Assembly (NCBI GenBank): GCA_963971405.1 | Contig: OZ020492.1 | Coordinates: forward strand, 3,348,001 to 3,412,000 | Length of the DNA stretch: 64,000 nucleotides | DNA from: Psococerastis gibbosa | Taxonomy: Eukaryota > Arthropoda > Insecta > Psocodea > Psocidae | Reading direction: 5' to 3' | Shown here: in pieces, positions 1-11,204 of the stretch | Layout: each line of letters opens with the position of its first letter | How positions within the stretch are numbered: position 1 is the stretch's first letter | Made by a program: the position numbers and the translations under genes | The notes under the pieces: generated by a model | What the model was told of the DNA's origin: nothing | Seen by the model: only the letters and a program-made list of their open reading frames with translations | The model's database searches: none

Positions 1-72
1 GGTTCTTTTGTATTGGGGAACCTGTTCGAGTAAACTCGGACAGGTTCTTTTGTATTGGGGAACCAATAACAT
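1..72. repeat. Short direct repeat around a palindromic motif
   Basis: A 22-base unit beginning GGTTCTTTTGTATTGGGGAA occurs at 1-22 and again at 43-64. Between the copies lies TGTTCGAGTAAACTCGGACA, which contains the palindrome CGAGTAAACTCG. The same motif recurs near 25653, 28693, 57617 and 63045, several times beside the transposon end GCTTTCC, so this is probably the edge of a dispersed repeat cut by the window boundary. Confidence 0.6.
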
Positions 73-304
73 TACAACGAATATTTGTAGTCTCACCGGG
101 AAAAGAAGGAATCTACAGAAAGTTATTCTTAAATGCAAAGACAACCCAACAACCCAATCCACGGTTACTACAATAAGCGCGGGGGGGCGGGGGGCACGGG
201 GGCACAAGGCAAAAGAGGCAATTGTTCCGCTCCCCTAGGTATAATTGATGCATGTTTCCCCCGGGGGGAAAATCAGAAAATGAAGGTGCAAATAGGGATT
301 AGGG

Positions 305-535
305 TAATGATATATCATCATCATTCTTTGGCGCCCGTGAATGGTGTTAGGTGCTCCAGGCACCTGACAATGGGATTGGCCTGCTCCGCCACATCGCGCC
401 AGCCTGTGGGGTTCTGCGCTCTTCTTCGCCAGTTAGGCTATTGATCCACCTCGATGTCGTCCAGCCATCGGAACCGTGGTCGTCCCACTCGTCTTCTCCC
501 TTCACCTACTGTAAGGCTGCCCCTGTTGCCACATT
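305..535 (-). mobile_element. Non-LTR retrotransposon C-terminal tail fragment
   Basis: On the minus strand this translates as the tail found at the end of many non-LTR reverse-transcriptase ORFs: RVGRPRFRWLDDIEVDQ, a stop, then NWRRRAQNPTGWRDVAEQA. The GRPR.RWLDD.E and WR..AQ...GWRDV pattern is characteristic of that tail. The coding part ends in a short ATGATG tail near 310. The internal TAG and the lack of the rest of the protein show that it is a dead 5'-truncated copy. The exact clade cannot be assigned by eye. Confidence 0.65.
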
Positions 536-540
536 GTAAA

Positions 541-1422
541 AAAGGGGTTTAGGGGGGGGGAATCAAAGATGGTATCTTGGAATTTTCAATCGTAAACCTA
601 TGTCAAGTTATACCATCAAATGAGACCATTCATTTGGTATCAAAACACACGACTTATTTCTTTTGCTTCAAATTGAACAGGGAATATGCCCAAGAGGTTT
701 GCCACCGTTTGCCTGAAACACCCTGTAAATACTGTATATAGGTCTATAATTGAGGAAAGTATAAAGAAAATCGTTTGAGCTTAGTTATATATACTTAATA
801 TAAAAAGCATTTTAAACTCTTTTTTTGCTGTTTATAATAACTATATTGCTATGCCCTTATTTGATATGAAGTCACCGTCGGAGGATGATTATGCAAGTTC
901 TTAACAAATTAGAACGACATTGGTTCAGTAGAGTTTGGGCTCGTGCTCTGCAGTCTGCTTATACGTACGCAAATATATTTTGTACGTATAAATACATACA
1001 CCACCCCATATACCACTTTTACGGATCCAAGGGTCCTCAAAATATCATGGGAAACACAAAATCATCCACTTCGTAAATGACTGATAGTAAAAGTACTTGC
1101 ATCATGAGTAATACTCCCCAAACATTAGTATACTCGTAGCTTCGCAATGTGGAATGCAAAGGAAGTTACTTTTATTGTTACTGCGCCTGGTGAAATCTTT
1201 TGGATTCTACTTTACATAGTGGGAGCCACCCTAAAATGTGAGAAAAATTAGAAGACAGTGAAGGAAGTTATGCAAGATACTTTTGAGGATGGAGGAATTG
1301 TCAGTTTATCCATTGCTGATTGCGCATGCGAGTTGCGTACAACTCGTGCCATCAATGTACTCGTATTAAGCCATTGGTCATGCACCAAATTCCAAATACT
1401 GTACCTCACAAATAAATGTCAA

Positions 1423-1430
<8 letters not shown>
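541..1430. other. AT-rich non-coding stretch
   Basis: I see no convincing exon here. The stretch includes a motif close to ACACCCTGTA near 719, resembling short repeats dispersed in arthropod genomes (also at 9892), and a G-rich run near 550. The ORFs here are short and do not resemble proteins. It could hold the 5' exons or introns of the gene whose exon starts at 1523. Confidence 0.5.

Positions 1431-1462
<32 letters not shown>
1431..1462 (+). repeat. Poly(A) homopolymer of about 32 bases
   Basis: An uninterrupted A run lies about 60 bases upstream of a splice acceptor. It may be the tail of an old retroposed sequence or a simple repeat. Nothing upstream is recognisable enough to name a source. 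Confidence 0.8.
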
Positions 1463-1468
<6 letters not shown>

Positions 1469-1522
1469 TATGCTATATTTAATTCTGAAATATTCTAATG
1501 TACACATATATATTTCTTTCAG

Positions 1523-1929
1523 CTACTGGCAGCGATGGCTTACGGAACCTAACTTTCGCGGAAAAAAACACAGCCATAGAGGAAATCGTCGAAACTACCA
1601 CTGAAGTGGCTGAAACCATCTACGAAGACGACGTAGCTGAATCTACCATGCGCAACACCCCGAGTGAGACGTCGACTGAACTCTATGTTAATACCTACGA
1701 TTATCGCAAGTTCAACGTTGTCGTACCAGCCACTGAGTCTCAACGGAATGCGTCTGAACACGACATAACAGACTCTAACGTCGAAGCAACAAATGGGACA
1801 TTGACCTACCATAATAGAATTTTGTACGCTCTCACCAACGACTTTGTGCGCTACCGCATCTTAACCGCTCAGACCCCAAAGAATAAATCAAAGTATACTT
1901 CCAGAAAAATAAAGACGCGGACGGAATGA
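1523..1929 (+). CDS. Probable terminal exon, Glu/Thr-rich protein of unknown function
   Basis: A good acceptor (TATTTCTTTCAG) precedes 1523. The frame is then open for about 135 codons to TGA at 1927-1929. The encoded segment is rich in Glu, Thr, Ser and Asn. An acidic stretch (EEIVETTTEVAETIYEDD) comes first, then a Tyr/Arg/Lys-containing end (KSKYTSRKIKTRTE). Balanced codon use and the absence of repeat motifs support real coding. No domain, signal peptide or membrane segment is visible. The exon starts inside a codon (two bases), so at least one upstream exon is needed, and I could not locate it. An alternative is a decayed secreted or extracellular protein exon. Confidence is moderate for an exon and nil for function. 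Confidence 0.45.
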
Positions 1930-2060
1930 AACAACCAGCGATAACCGTATTTTGCATGTTACTGCATCAACCATCCACCCTCAAAAGAATGTGTCTGAGC
2001 ATAACCGACTCTATAACGTCAACACCACGATTGGGGCATTGACCTGCAATAATCATCAAC
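1739..2060 (+). repeat. Diverged direct duplication spanning the exon end
   Basis: Sequence at about 1740-1815 (TCTGAACACGACATAACAGA, then GGGACATTGACCTACC) resembles about 1979-2055 (TCTGAGCATAACCGACTCTA, then GGGGCATTGACCTGCA). The offset is about 240 bases. The second copy lies after the stop codon and keeps a partial open frame (NVSEHNRLYNVNTTIGALTC). This suggests that the coding exon, or an ancestor of it, was tandemly duplicated and that the stop now excludes the second unit. Confidence 0.55.
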
Positions 2061-2624
2061 CATTAAAACCCCGAGGAATGAATCATAGTCAACCCCGAAA
2101 AAACACTATTATTAAAATTATGTACAGCAGGAGCATTTAATCCGAAATTAAAAAGACGAATATTCTCAAGCAGCACCAACAATATATTAAGTGAAATAAT
2201 GCAACAAACAGCGGGAAATTAATCAGCCGAAAGTTGGGGATAACAATTTAATCCATTATAGCTGAGCCTTGTTGAAACTTGCCGGGCCGTTAGCGAATTT
2301 AGTATTTTGGGGAGGGGGTAAGTTTAAAAAGTTTATTATTTTGATACAGGCATATTTGTTCGAAACCTTCCGTAAAGACAAACAAAGCAGATAGTATTTT
2401 TGGCTTTGTGGCACCGGTTCAGTATAATTTGTTACCTATGTTTTTTTTGATAAATACACGCATTATTATTATTATAGTATGTTCACCATAGAGATACCAA
2501 CCATTCGGGCCTTCAGGACACTGCGCTAACAGGAGAGAACTGAGTAGCAAAGCTCAAATAGTAAGCACAAAAGCAGCAGACCAGCGGCGTATATATGGCC
2601 CAGGCCGAGTTCGCGGGTCCTCCC
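2061..2624. other. AT-rich non-coding stretch
   Basis: No coding exon or RNA is apparent. The stretch contains ATT trinucleotide runs near 2462-2475 and G-rich patches. It lies between the 1.5-kb exon and the hAT element and may include the 3' UTR of the former, although no clear AATAAA was found immediately after the stop. Confidence 0.5.
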
Positions 2625-3588
2625 CAGTGGCGGCGCTACGGGGGTGCGGGGGGGGGGGGGCCTGGCCCCCCAACAATTTCTCCGGCCCCCCCCAGGGCCC
2701 CCCACTTTTGAGATATTTGACATTTTGTTAAATTGAAGAATTATTGTAATTAAAAAAAGTCCGACACAACTGGTATAAAATAAATAAATAAATAACCGTG
2801 TATTTTTCCTAAAACAATTTTTAACCAAATACAAAATACAGTTGATGCGCCCCCTCATGCCAGCGGCGTGCGAGGGTAGCACTCAATACCTAGATATACC
2901 TAATTCATTAATGTAATTTGTGGAGTTCGTCCCTGGTCCATAGTCTTATAACTGTCCTGTATGTTGCTGTTCTTGTGTTACTGTCAGTGTTGTCTAAGGG
3001 GGGATACTTGTATTAGTTCATGTGCAAGTCCTTGGTAACAAGTTACTTACTTCCATTATGGCATGGCTACTCCTCATTGGCGTAGATAGGGCACCCGTAG
3101 CATCCCCCCCAGGATTTCTGGTGACAAATACATTATAGGGGCGAACGGCATAGTATCTACAATATATCGAAAGGGAAATTAATTATTGGTATGCCTATTT
3201 CACATGAAAGATATCATGAAAAAAAAATCAACATATTGGCTACTAATTACTTTCACAAAAATAAATTACTCAAAATGCTTAAAATCCCAATACTTCTAAC
3301 CTATTTTTCTTATCTCTTCTTATATATTCAATGGTATTTCATTCACATTAAAAAAAGAAAATTTAAATAATAATAAAGCCATAAAATTTGCTGGGCAGAC
3401 TTCAGCAGTGAATGAGTAATGAATCAAAGTCTTGGGGTCCTAAAGCCCCCCCCCCCCCGTAATTTTGGGAATTTACGCCAATGCTACTCCCAATGAAAAG
3501 CGTTTTGTTTTTTCATTGGCCCCCCCAGATAGAAGTCATGCCCCCCCCCCTGGCCCCCCCCACCTTAAAATTTCTAGCGCCGCCACTG
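2625..3588. mobile_element. Non-autonomous hAT-type DNA transposon
   Basis: The left end CAGTGGCGGCGCTACGGGGG and right end AAAATTTCTAGCGCCGCCACTG form an inverted repeat. Both are flanked by the perfect 8-bp duplication GTCCTCCC (2617-2624 and 3589-3596). An 8-bp duplication and CA..GG ends are hallmarks of hAT elements. The interior is C-run rich and has no transposase. A shorter internally deleted relative with its own exact duplication lies at 50450-50678. A second transposon is nested at 3075-3483. Confidence 0.9.
3075..3483. mobile_element. hAT-like MITE nested in another hAT element
   Basis: The ends CATTGGCGTA and TACGCCAATG are exact inverted repeats. They are flanked by CTACTCCT (3067-3074) and CTACTCCC (3484-3491), a 7-of-8 match. 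The host element at 50450 carries the uninterrupted sequence ACTCCCAATGAAATGTG at the corresponding place, which confirms the insertion boundary. No coding capacity is visible. Confidence 0.8.
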
Positions 3589-3929
3589 GTCCTCCCCGAA
3601 ATGGAAAAATATAAGATAAAATTAGCTAATGTGAGTTGTTGACATGAAAACTTTGCCAGTTCTAATTACGAGAATTTATTACATTATTATAGTCCGGGTC
3701 AACAGTTAGCGGTAAACAGTTTAGTTGGTAAATTACAATAATATAAATTATAAAAACGGAGAATATGTCTCTCACTACTGTAATTAAAATTCTTTGTCAC
3801 GTAGTATTGTATATAATAGGCGTATTTTGTTACACGAATATTTTACATTTGAACACAAATCCCTATTAGAAGTTGGACCAATCAGGGAACAGGAGGAAAA
3901 GAAAAATGTAACAAAATGAGCGCATATTG

Positions 3930-4729
3930 CGAAAACTTAAATGCTGGCCTTGATCCTTGTTCTGCGCATGCGTCAGGACTTAGTCCAATTCGCTCTACCC
4001 CTCCAATGAGGAATGTGTACAACTTACAAGTTCCAGAATTTTAAAATATAGCCTAAAAGTAAAACCTCCAGCATTCATTTTTATCAATAGCTTTTCATGG
4101 TCCTTAAACATTATTATAAGCCTAATTGCAACCATAGTATCTACTGGATTTTGATCATAGCATACCTACCTATAGGTTTTAATTTTAGGCTACATTTTTA
4201 AATTCTATAACTTTAAATTTATCAAAATTAATGGTTAATTGTTAGGTATTATTAATTATGGCAGCTAACTTAACTAATTACTGGGCGAAAGACGCGAAAG
4301 ACCAAAGATTCCATTTCCAACCATACGGCACGACATATAATACAATTCAGTAGATTCTCGATTTCATCATTGAAAATAGTCAAAACAGTAACTAATTAAG
4401 TTAGCTGTCATAATTAATAATACCTAACAATTAACCATTTGATAAAGTAAAAATTCCAGAATTTAAAAATATAGCCTAAGAGTAAAACCTATGGGTAGGT
4501 ATGTTATGATCAAAATCCCGTAGATACTGGTTGCATTTAGGCTTTTAACAAATGTTTAAGGACCTTGAAAAGCTATTGATAAAAATGAGTGCTGGAGGTT
4601 TTACTTTTAGGCTATATTTTAAAATTCTGGAACTAGTAAGTTGTACACCTTCCTCGTTGGAAGGGTAGAGCCAATTCGACCAAGTCCTGGCGCATGCGCA
4701 GGAAAAGGATCAAGGCCAGCCAGTTTTCG
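3930..4729. mobile_element. Fold-back element with arms of about 350 bp
   Basis: The left arm (about 3930-4285) and right arm (about 4386-4729) are reverse complements at roughly 90% by eye, separated by a loop of about 100 bases. The outer ends read GAAAACTTAAATGCTGGCCT and its complement. The inner ends read GCAGCTAACTTAACTAATTA and its complement. There is no ORF. Short similar flanks (GCATATT and GTATATT) could be a decayed target duplication. It is best classed as a long-TIR MITE or fold-back element of unassigned superfamily. Confidence 0.85.
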
Positions 4730-4864
4730 TCGTATATTATGATATTCCGATATTATATTCTAAGCAGTAGACATGAATTCAAATTAAAGGCGGCAATCCA
4801 AAATTTGAAGAAAAGAAACGATATCAATATCACCCATAATTAAAAAATAGCTTCAAACAACTAA

Positions 4865-5000
4865 AAAAAAAGAACCAGTAGAAATTGGGCTGATGGGCCG
4901 TGGTTGATTTGAAAGTTGAATATGGAAGTTCACTTTCATATCGAATATGGACCATCAGCCCATTTCTACTGATTCTTCACAAAACTCCGGCCGCGAAAGC
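4865..5000. repeat. Interspersed inverted repeat (GATGGGCCGTGGT family)
   Basis: The segment around 4873-4970 folds on itself: GTAGAAATTGGGCTGATGGG pairs with CCATCAGCCCATTTCTACTG. It is followed by a CCGGCCGCGAAAGCCTTTGC motif. Related copies lie at 30490-30680 and 61255-61385, all sharing GGCCGTGGT and a GGCC[GA]TGAAAGCCTTT-like end. This is probably a small non-autonomous DNA transposon family. Confidence 0.7.
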
Positions 5001-5484
5001 CTTTGCAGTTACATTTTAAAAACCCTGTAAAAAGTAGTCACACCGACAGCATAACATTAACCATTAACACGTTAGTCGTCACAAATCCAAGATGTCAGCG
5101 CAGACCGTAAACAAATTGTTGAAAGCCAAAATCGTGGCAAAAATAAAAAACTTAACCAAAAAAAATGAATATCTGATCTACCTCCCGAGCTGGGCTGAAT
5201 ATTATAAAATTTTTAATACTTATCCAGAACACTAATCCGAATTAAGAATCGAACATTTAATACGCTCCACCACCTTTGGTAACAAAATGCACCAAATCGA
5301 GTAATCCAAATTCGAATTCGTCTAACAAAATACGCCTAATATAGTATCGATAAACAATAATGTAATACCCATATAATATTAATAAATAAACATTCTATTT
5401 TATGCAATAAAGTTCGGAATTATTGTTTGGGTTGTGGGGATCACATGGTTTCGCACACACGGGACAACCAGTCTGCTTCTAGAG
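5001..5484. other. Non-coding stretch between fold-back elements
   Basis: No exon, RNA or repeat with a second copy was recognised. It is AT-rich, with AATAAA-like runs near 5380-5410 and poly(A)-rich patches. Confidence 0.4.
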
Positions 5485-6495
5485 CAAGAGCCGACGATGG
5501 CCAGACCTTCGTTATTTTATGAAAGCCCAAAGTTTTTCTGTGCATGACCCCTATACAAGTAAGAACGACCAGGGACTATAAAGTTTGGGTTGTGGTTACT
5601 TTGGCAGTTAACAGGTATTAGAGGTGCATAAAATAGTACCTTAACTTCGTTAAAGTATAAAGCTTAATTTTTTTATATTTTCTTAGGGATAACTTTAATC
5701 TCTTCCTCCATTGCCAGACACTTATGACGGTTGCTAACCCCTGCCAGACACCCCTAAACTTTTAATAATTAAATTGGAAATTATATACTTTTGTTATAGT
5801 ATAAAAGCTAAATTTTATATATGTTACTTGGGGACCTATGAAGAAATGTTACCTCGATAGCCGGACAGATTAAATAGTTTTTAGTTTGGGGGTGTCTGGC
5901 AGGGGGTAGCAACTGTCATAAGTGTCTGGCAATGGATGACGAGATTTCTATAGTTATCCCTAAGGAAATATAAAAAAAAATTAAGCTTTATAACGCGAAG
6001 TAACAATACAATGAAGCGGTTCAAGCGGGTGCGAGTGAGATAGGGCGCTTATTCGACTACGCTCGCTCCTACAGCGGACTTTAAATGTGGCTGGCAAGAT
6101 GTAAAAACTATTAAATCTGTCCGGCTATCGAGGTAACGTTTTTTCATAGGTCCCCACCCCAAGTAACATATATAAAATTTAGCTTTTATACTATAACAAA
6201 AGTATAATTACCTATAAAATTAATTAAAGTATAGGGGTGTCTGGCAGGGGGTAACAACCTTCATAATTTTCTGGCAATAGAGGACGAGATTTCTAAAGTT
6301 ATCCCTAAGAAAATATAAAAAAATTAAGCTTTGTACTTTAACGAAGTTTAGGTACCATTTTATGCACCTTTACTACCTGTTAACTGCCAAAGTGACCACA
6401 ACCCAAACTTTATAGTCCCTGGTGGTTCTTACCTGTATAGAAAAACTTTGGGCTTTTATAAAATAGCGAAGGTCTGGCCGTCGTGGGCTAGCTCT
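5485..6495. mobile_element. Large fold-back element with a third internal copy
   Basis: The arms 5485-5882 and 6102-6495 are reverse complements over about 390 bases, for example GGGACTATAAAGTTTGGGTT near 5571 against its complement near 6400. The loop (5883-6101) contains another copy of the GGGGTGTCTGGCAGGGGGTA segment (about 5886-6000), in the same orientation as the right arm. The structure therefore holds three copies of one module. There is no protein-coding potential. It is probably a DNA transposon derivative, and no superfamily can be assigned because no clear target duplication was found. Confidence 0.85.
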
Positions 6496-6949
6496 TAGTC
6501 TATTCCATCTTCTCCTTTCTCGCGCAAGGATGCGCTGTTCGCATCACATAAATACATAAATAGCAATATTGTTAATTCTTCTTTTTACATATTTGTTTCC
6601 TTTTTCACTACTCACTTTATGCTACGCTCTGTGTTTCATCAGGCTCTTTAGCCGTAGACACAGAGTAGGTTTACCTAATATTGAAGCAGGCTGGGCTAAA
6701 CTGAATTTTAGTTTTAAGTATTGTTCTGTTCTCATAATAGGTTACTATTGTTAAACAATGTTTGTTCACTTGGTCAGTTGGTCTAATTCACCTTCAATAC
6801 AGACTTTATTAAACCAAAAAGTGTTTACATGTTCTTCATCCAACTCCAAGGTGGTCCAAGCAGAGGAGTGCCGCAGCCACATTGGATCACGTTGGGGTCA
6901 CCATGAACTTGAGAACACTCTTTAAATATATTCTGTATAAATTCTGTAT
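6496..6949. other. Non-coding stretch
   Basis: A short hydrophobic ORF at 6569-6754 has no family resemblance and no splice or initiation context. I see nothing else supportable here. Confidence 0.4.
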
Positions 6950-6954
6950 AGAAT

Positions 6955-7090
6955 TAGATTTAGACCAACTGAAAAAAAAACATGGCAAGAAAATGTAGCA
7001 AGTGTGGGGCTCGAACCAACAAGTCAACAACATTTTGGGTGATAGGCTGATAGTCGGAGTTTGTACCACTACTCTCCTCAATTGCAGCCA
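6955..7090 (-). mobile_element. tRNA-derived SINE (family A)
   Basis: Read on the minus strand, a GTAGTGGTACAAACTCCGAC box-A-like stretch precedes a GGTTCGAGCCCCACACTTGC box-B-like stretch, then GCTACATTTTCTTGCCATG. The same arrangement occurs at 33678-33850 (+), 11335-11420 (-) and partly at 40835-40930. The A and B boxes are those of an RNA polymerase III promoter, but the body does not fold as a complete tRNA. Confidence 0.7.
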
Positions 7091-7138
7091 GTGTATTTCT
7101 TAAAAGTTATATGGCGTTATATGAAAACTTCTATCAAT

Positions 7139-7640
7139 AAGAGCATATTATAAGTAGAGGATACATCAGCTGTGCTTATGCAGGCTTGTGGTAGAGCGGT
7201 TAAGACGACGCCCCGGTTAAGCGTAGATCGTGGGTTCCAGTTTTATACCTATATATCCTTTAATTTCGTTTATAACTTCAACCGAAGGTTAATTTAATGT
7301 CAGTGTTATATACTCCATATAGTACTGCAATATAATGTGTAAAAAGCATTGCCTTGAGGGCATTAAAAGTAAGCTCACAGACTTGTTCGGTTAGATAGTG
7401 ATCGCTGAACTAACCTGTCTAACATTACCAATCATGTCAAGAAGAACATATCATGAGTAGATGATACATCAGCTGTGCTTGTGCAGTCTTGTGGTCGAGC
7501 GGTTAAGACGCGTTGATCGTGGGTTCGAGTCCCACCAAGCCCAGTTTTATATATCCTTTAATTTCCTTTATAACTTCTACCAAAAGTTAATTTAATGGCA
7601 GTGTTATATACTCCATATAATACTGCATTATAATGTGTAC
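7139..7640 (+). mobile_element. Two tandem copies of a tRNA-derived SINE (family B)
   Basis: Two direct copies of about 200 bases (about 7139-7340 and 7438-7640) each begin near ATACATCAGCTGTGCTT. Each contains a Leu/Ser-tRNA-like A box (GAGCGGTTAAGAC) and a B box; the second is GGGTTCGAGTCCC. Both share the 3' part CAGTGTTATATACTCCATAT. The first copy has a damaged B box (GGGTTCCAG). The discriminator stem is incomplete, so these are SINEs and not functional tRNA genes. A minus-strand relative is at 61671-61800. Confidence 0.75.
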
Positions 7641-8890
7641 CGAATAGCAAATTTCACATTTTTTAAAGTAAACCATAACAATTTTTGTATTTTTCTTTAA
7701 AATAACGGGCAAGGTCTGAAACTTCTAGAGCTTTGAAATTTGCCAACATTGTGTGGTTCAAATTTACACTTAAAATGTCGAGAAAAGGTGACATGTGTGG
7801 GAATAGGAATCACACGGTGACACGGACGAGCGCCAAAGTCTTCACTCATTGCGAAAAATTACTTTGTGAATTTTTACGTTGTAACTTTAAACGTTAAACT
7901 TTACAAAGTAATTTTTCACAATGAGTGACAGCATGTTTTACAAAGTTACTAAGGAGACTATTATGATTGTATAGCCAAAGTATTTACTAGCTACCATCCC
8001 GGCGACCATCGTATATCCCGGCTCCACTCTGTTAGTACCCTAACAGACATACTTTAGTCGGTCCCTTGTTGATTATTATAATTGATTCTTATGACTGGCT
8101 GACAAAAGAAGCCCTGGCACCTGACTGTCACTAAAAAAAAACTTTATTGTGATGCAATAGCTCAGTAAGCCCCCCCCCCCCTCCCCTCCCTTGGCAATGA
8201 TGGCCTTTGCTTCTGGCAATCCCCAAAAATCGTATGTTTTAGGATAGGGAAAATCGTTACAGCTGTAAATAATTTATTTATTAGCGGAATGAATTAATAT
8301 TATTTTGAATAAAGTAATTTTATTAAAAAATCAGGCAAAATCAAATCAGTTGAGATCAAATCGGTCCAGAACAAATGCCTATACAGGGGCCCAGAGGATT
8401 TCCCCTGTTGGGCTCCCTTAACCTATAACAATTTCTAGTATCTAAAATTAAAATTAAAACTGAATTAAATGAAATCACTCATCAGACCTACTAATTAATT
8501 AGTGAATAGGGAAGGTATGGGTTCTCCCGACTCCCGTACCGGTTTTTGACTTACGGGGTAACATTGACACATCTGACTTTCAAGTTGTTGGACTCGATTA
8601 AAAGGGCAAAGTATAGAAGTAGACCTATTTAATGTAATATAATTAAAAACCAGTCGCCTTTAGTTTCCTTCTGATGCTAACGCGTCTCAACATTAAACCT
8701 GCATGTTCAGATCCATACATCAGTTATCATTCTGTGGCAATATTCAGTCTGCACTTGGCGGTTGGTTTGGACTTTTTGCTCTTTTATAATGTGAATAAAG
8801 GTATGTACAATCGTTAAAGGTTACAATTACGCCGTTCATGGACTCATGAATGGTACAAATTATAGAAGGAAGAGGGCACCGTATGGTTAT
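7641..8890. other. Non-coding stretch with a short hairpin
   Basis: The main structure is a hairpin at 7844-7925, where ACTCATTGCGAAAAATTACT is answered by AGTAATTTTTCACAATGAGT. A poly(C) run lies near 8170. No exon was identified. ORFs here are short and lack codon bias. Confidence 0.5.
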
Positions 8891-9095
8891 GTCAGTGGTG
8901 GGTCCAGAGGGGGCCAAGGGGGCCGTGCCCCCCCCCCCCTTAAAATTAGCGTACAATATATATGGAATAAGACATTCTTAACAAAAACCTTAGTATGGTA
9001 ACATGAATATGTCTTCCATGTTTAAATTATAAATTTTACTGCTGTAAAAATCGAAAAACCCCACTATTTTGAACTTATATTTTCAAATTGATATT
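8891..9095. repeat. Interspersed repeat with hAT-like end and C run
   Basis: CAGTGGTGGGTCCAGAGGGG at about 8893 resembles a hAT terminal repeat. After a C run, the sequence TTAGCGTACAATATATATGG continues with GGTAACATGAATATGTCTTC and TTTACTGCTGTAAAAATCGA. From TTAGCGTAC onward it matches 16288-16397 plus 16556-16580, the copy split there by a U2 retrocopy. No matching right terminus was located. Confidence 0.6.
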
Positions 9096-11204
9096 AGCAC
9101 CCCCAAAAACGCGGCCGAAAAAGGCCTACTTTCGCTGAAAATCGGCAAATCGGCTCCTCCTAGGCTAGGTACCTACCTCCACTTAAGGCCAAGCCGGAGA
9201 GTTGTGATCTTGAAATTTGAGTGTTGAATACATAGAAATATAATAGAACTGGAGCGGCGGGAGTCATAATATGCCATACGAGGCACCAGTTAACCATAAG
9301 CCAACTATCAGAGATAAGTACCAACGCAAAAAATATCGAAGTCTTACACATTGCAGCATAGCAAAGCGGATACCAGGACCCCGTCAAAAGCTCTGTACTT
9401 AGCTTGTGCAGGCTACACTAGCAGCCATATTGATAGCGGTCTCCAGCCACGAGATGGTTGAATATCCATTTTATAAATAAAGCCCCGCGTCATGTACCTG
9501 TTCCGTATTTGACTTGTATTATTTCAAATAATTGCAGTTTTAACTATTTTTTGGCGCTTTACTGTCTAATTAAGTGTTGAGCTTCTGACTGAAGTGCATT
9601 TCATTACAAAAGTTGAAGGTTTTTCTTCCCTGTGGGGCACGTAAAAATGTTCTAAAAGGTATGTTTTTAATTGCTTCATGCACAAATTTTAGACCTAATG
9701 TAATTGTAATTTTTGGTTCAGTCAATAGTGTAAGCATGTCTTCGCGTATACTATACCCTTCTATCGATTTTTACTATACCCCTGCGGTTTAAAACATATA
9801 TTACGAACCCCCTGCAAATTCATTTCCAGGCCAGTCACGTGACCCCCTCCGGTTTGGCCTTAACGGATTGTCTACTCTAGTAGTTATGGGACACCCTGTA
9901 TAATTTAACGTGTCACGACAATGAGGCCTAGTACAGGATCCTTTCTCATAACCGTTGCTAGTTTTGGGAAGCAACATGCCCAGCAGCCGCGTTTCACCCT
10001 ACAGGTGAAGAAAATCTATAAGAATTTGGGGAGTCCTGGGGCACCAATGAAATTAAATGCGTTAATGTTGAGTAGTAGTGAATGTGTGCTATGCCGCGAC
10101 CCAGGCCTATCGAAAAATGACCAAGTGCGGGAACCTCGAAATAATTTTATGTGACCTGTTTTTAAGGGGCTGTCTTTTTCTTGAGGCCTAAGTTATCGCA
10201 AAAAATTTCGTAATAAATCTTTTAGGTAATTTATTAATAATAAGCTACCTACAGGTACCTGTTTTATACTCCATTATGTGCTGTGAACACGAAGAAAATT
10301 CACTTCTTTATCAGATTAAAACAGTGGCTTGAATATACTTAATTAGGGGAATTCACTATGTAATTCAGCATGCTAAATGTTTATCATTTTAAATTCGGAA
10401 CCGTAGTCTAAACATCTGGAAAGTTGTGTGAATGAATAAAACATGTATTTAAATAAAACAATTGGGCTAATACGGTACTCAATTAATGTAAGGCCTCAAT
10501 AGGTAGACGTAGCCTATAACAATATTCCCTGCCCTAAAACTAAAATAAAAAAAAAATAGACATACTACTATTAAACTAAACTGTTAACTTACATATTAAT
10601 AACATATCCCACACAAATAAATACTAACAGTTCAAGTCCAGCCCACTATTTCAAATAAGGATTCCACCTCTTCCCGTCTCATCAGCCATTAAAATATAAA
10701 CCTTCATATATTATAGTCCTGCTAAATTTTAAAATTGATAAATTATTTCTCATAAAATATAGATGTAGGCTAGGTCTATAAATAAAATGTAAGAAAATAA
10801 AAATAAATTTAAAAAAAACATTTAAAGCAAATTTACGATTTTATGACAATTTATGTGAAACATTTCAGATTTACGATAATTAGTGTGAGGTAAGACTGTT
10901 TTATCAAGTGGAGCCCACACATTCAATTTCTTGCGCAAAGTCAAATTTCTAATGAAATAATTATGAGGTGTCATAAACTAGAAAAATTGTTCCTCTACGT
11001 TTTGATGAACCTTTTTTGGATTATGTACCGTAGGCGATACTAACACCGATTGGCCACAGTTCTGGCATTTGATCTGTAAACAAATTACTGTCACTGAGGA
11101 TATCAGGTCGAAGGAGTTCCAAAACAAGTCACAGACTCGTAAATGAAATGAAAGGCACATTTTGTCTACTTCATAACACCTCTTTTATAACTCTAATATG
11201 AAAT
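9096..11204. other. Non-coding stretch upstream of the zinc-finger gene
   Basis: No convincing exon or RNA gene was recognised. The 77-codon ORF at 9921-10154 follows a GGGACACCCTGTATA motif typical of arthropod dispersed repeats and does not look like a known protein. The rest is AT-rich. Confidence 0.45.

Noticed and set aside
7484..7552. Functional tRNA gene (Leu/Ser-like)
   Set aside because: A and B boxes are present, but the anticodon arm and acceptor stem do not form a complete cloverleaf. The segment is part of a 200-bp repeat present in several copies.
9921..10154. 77-codon ORF as a host gene
   Set aside because: Begins beside a common dispersed-repeat motif (ACACCCTGTATA). No domain, splice site or codon bias.
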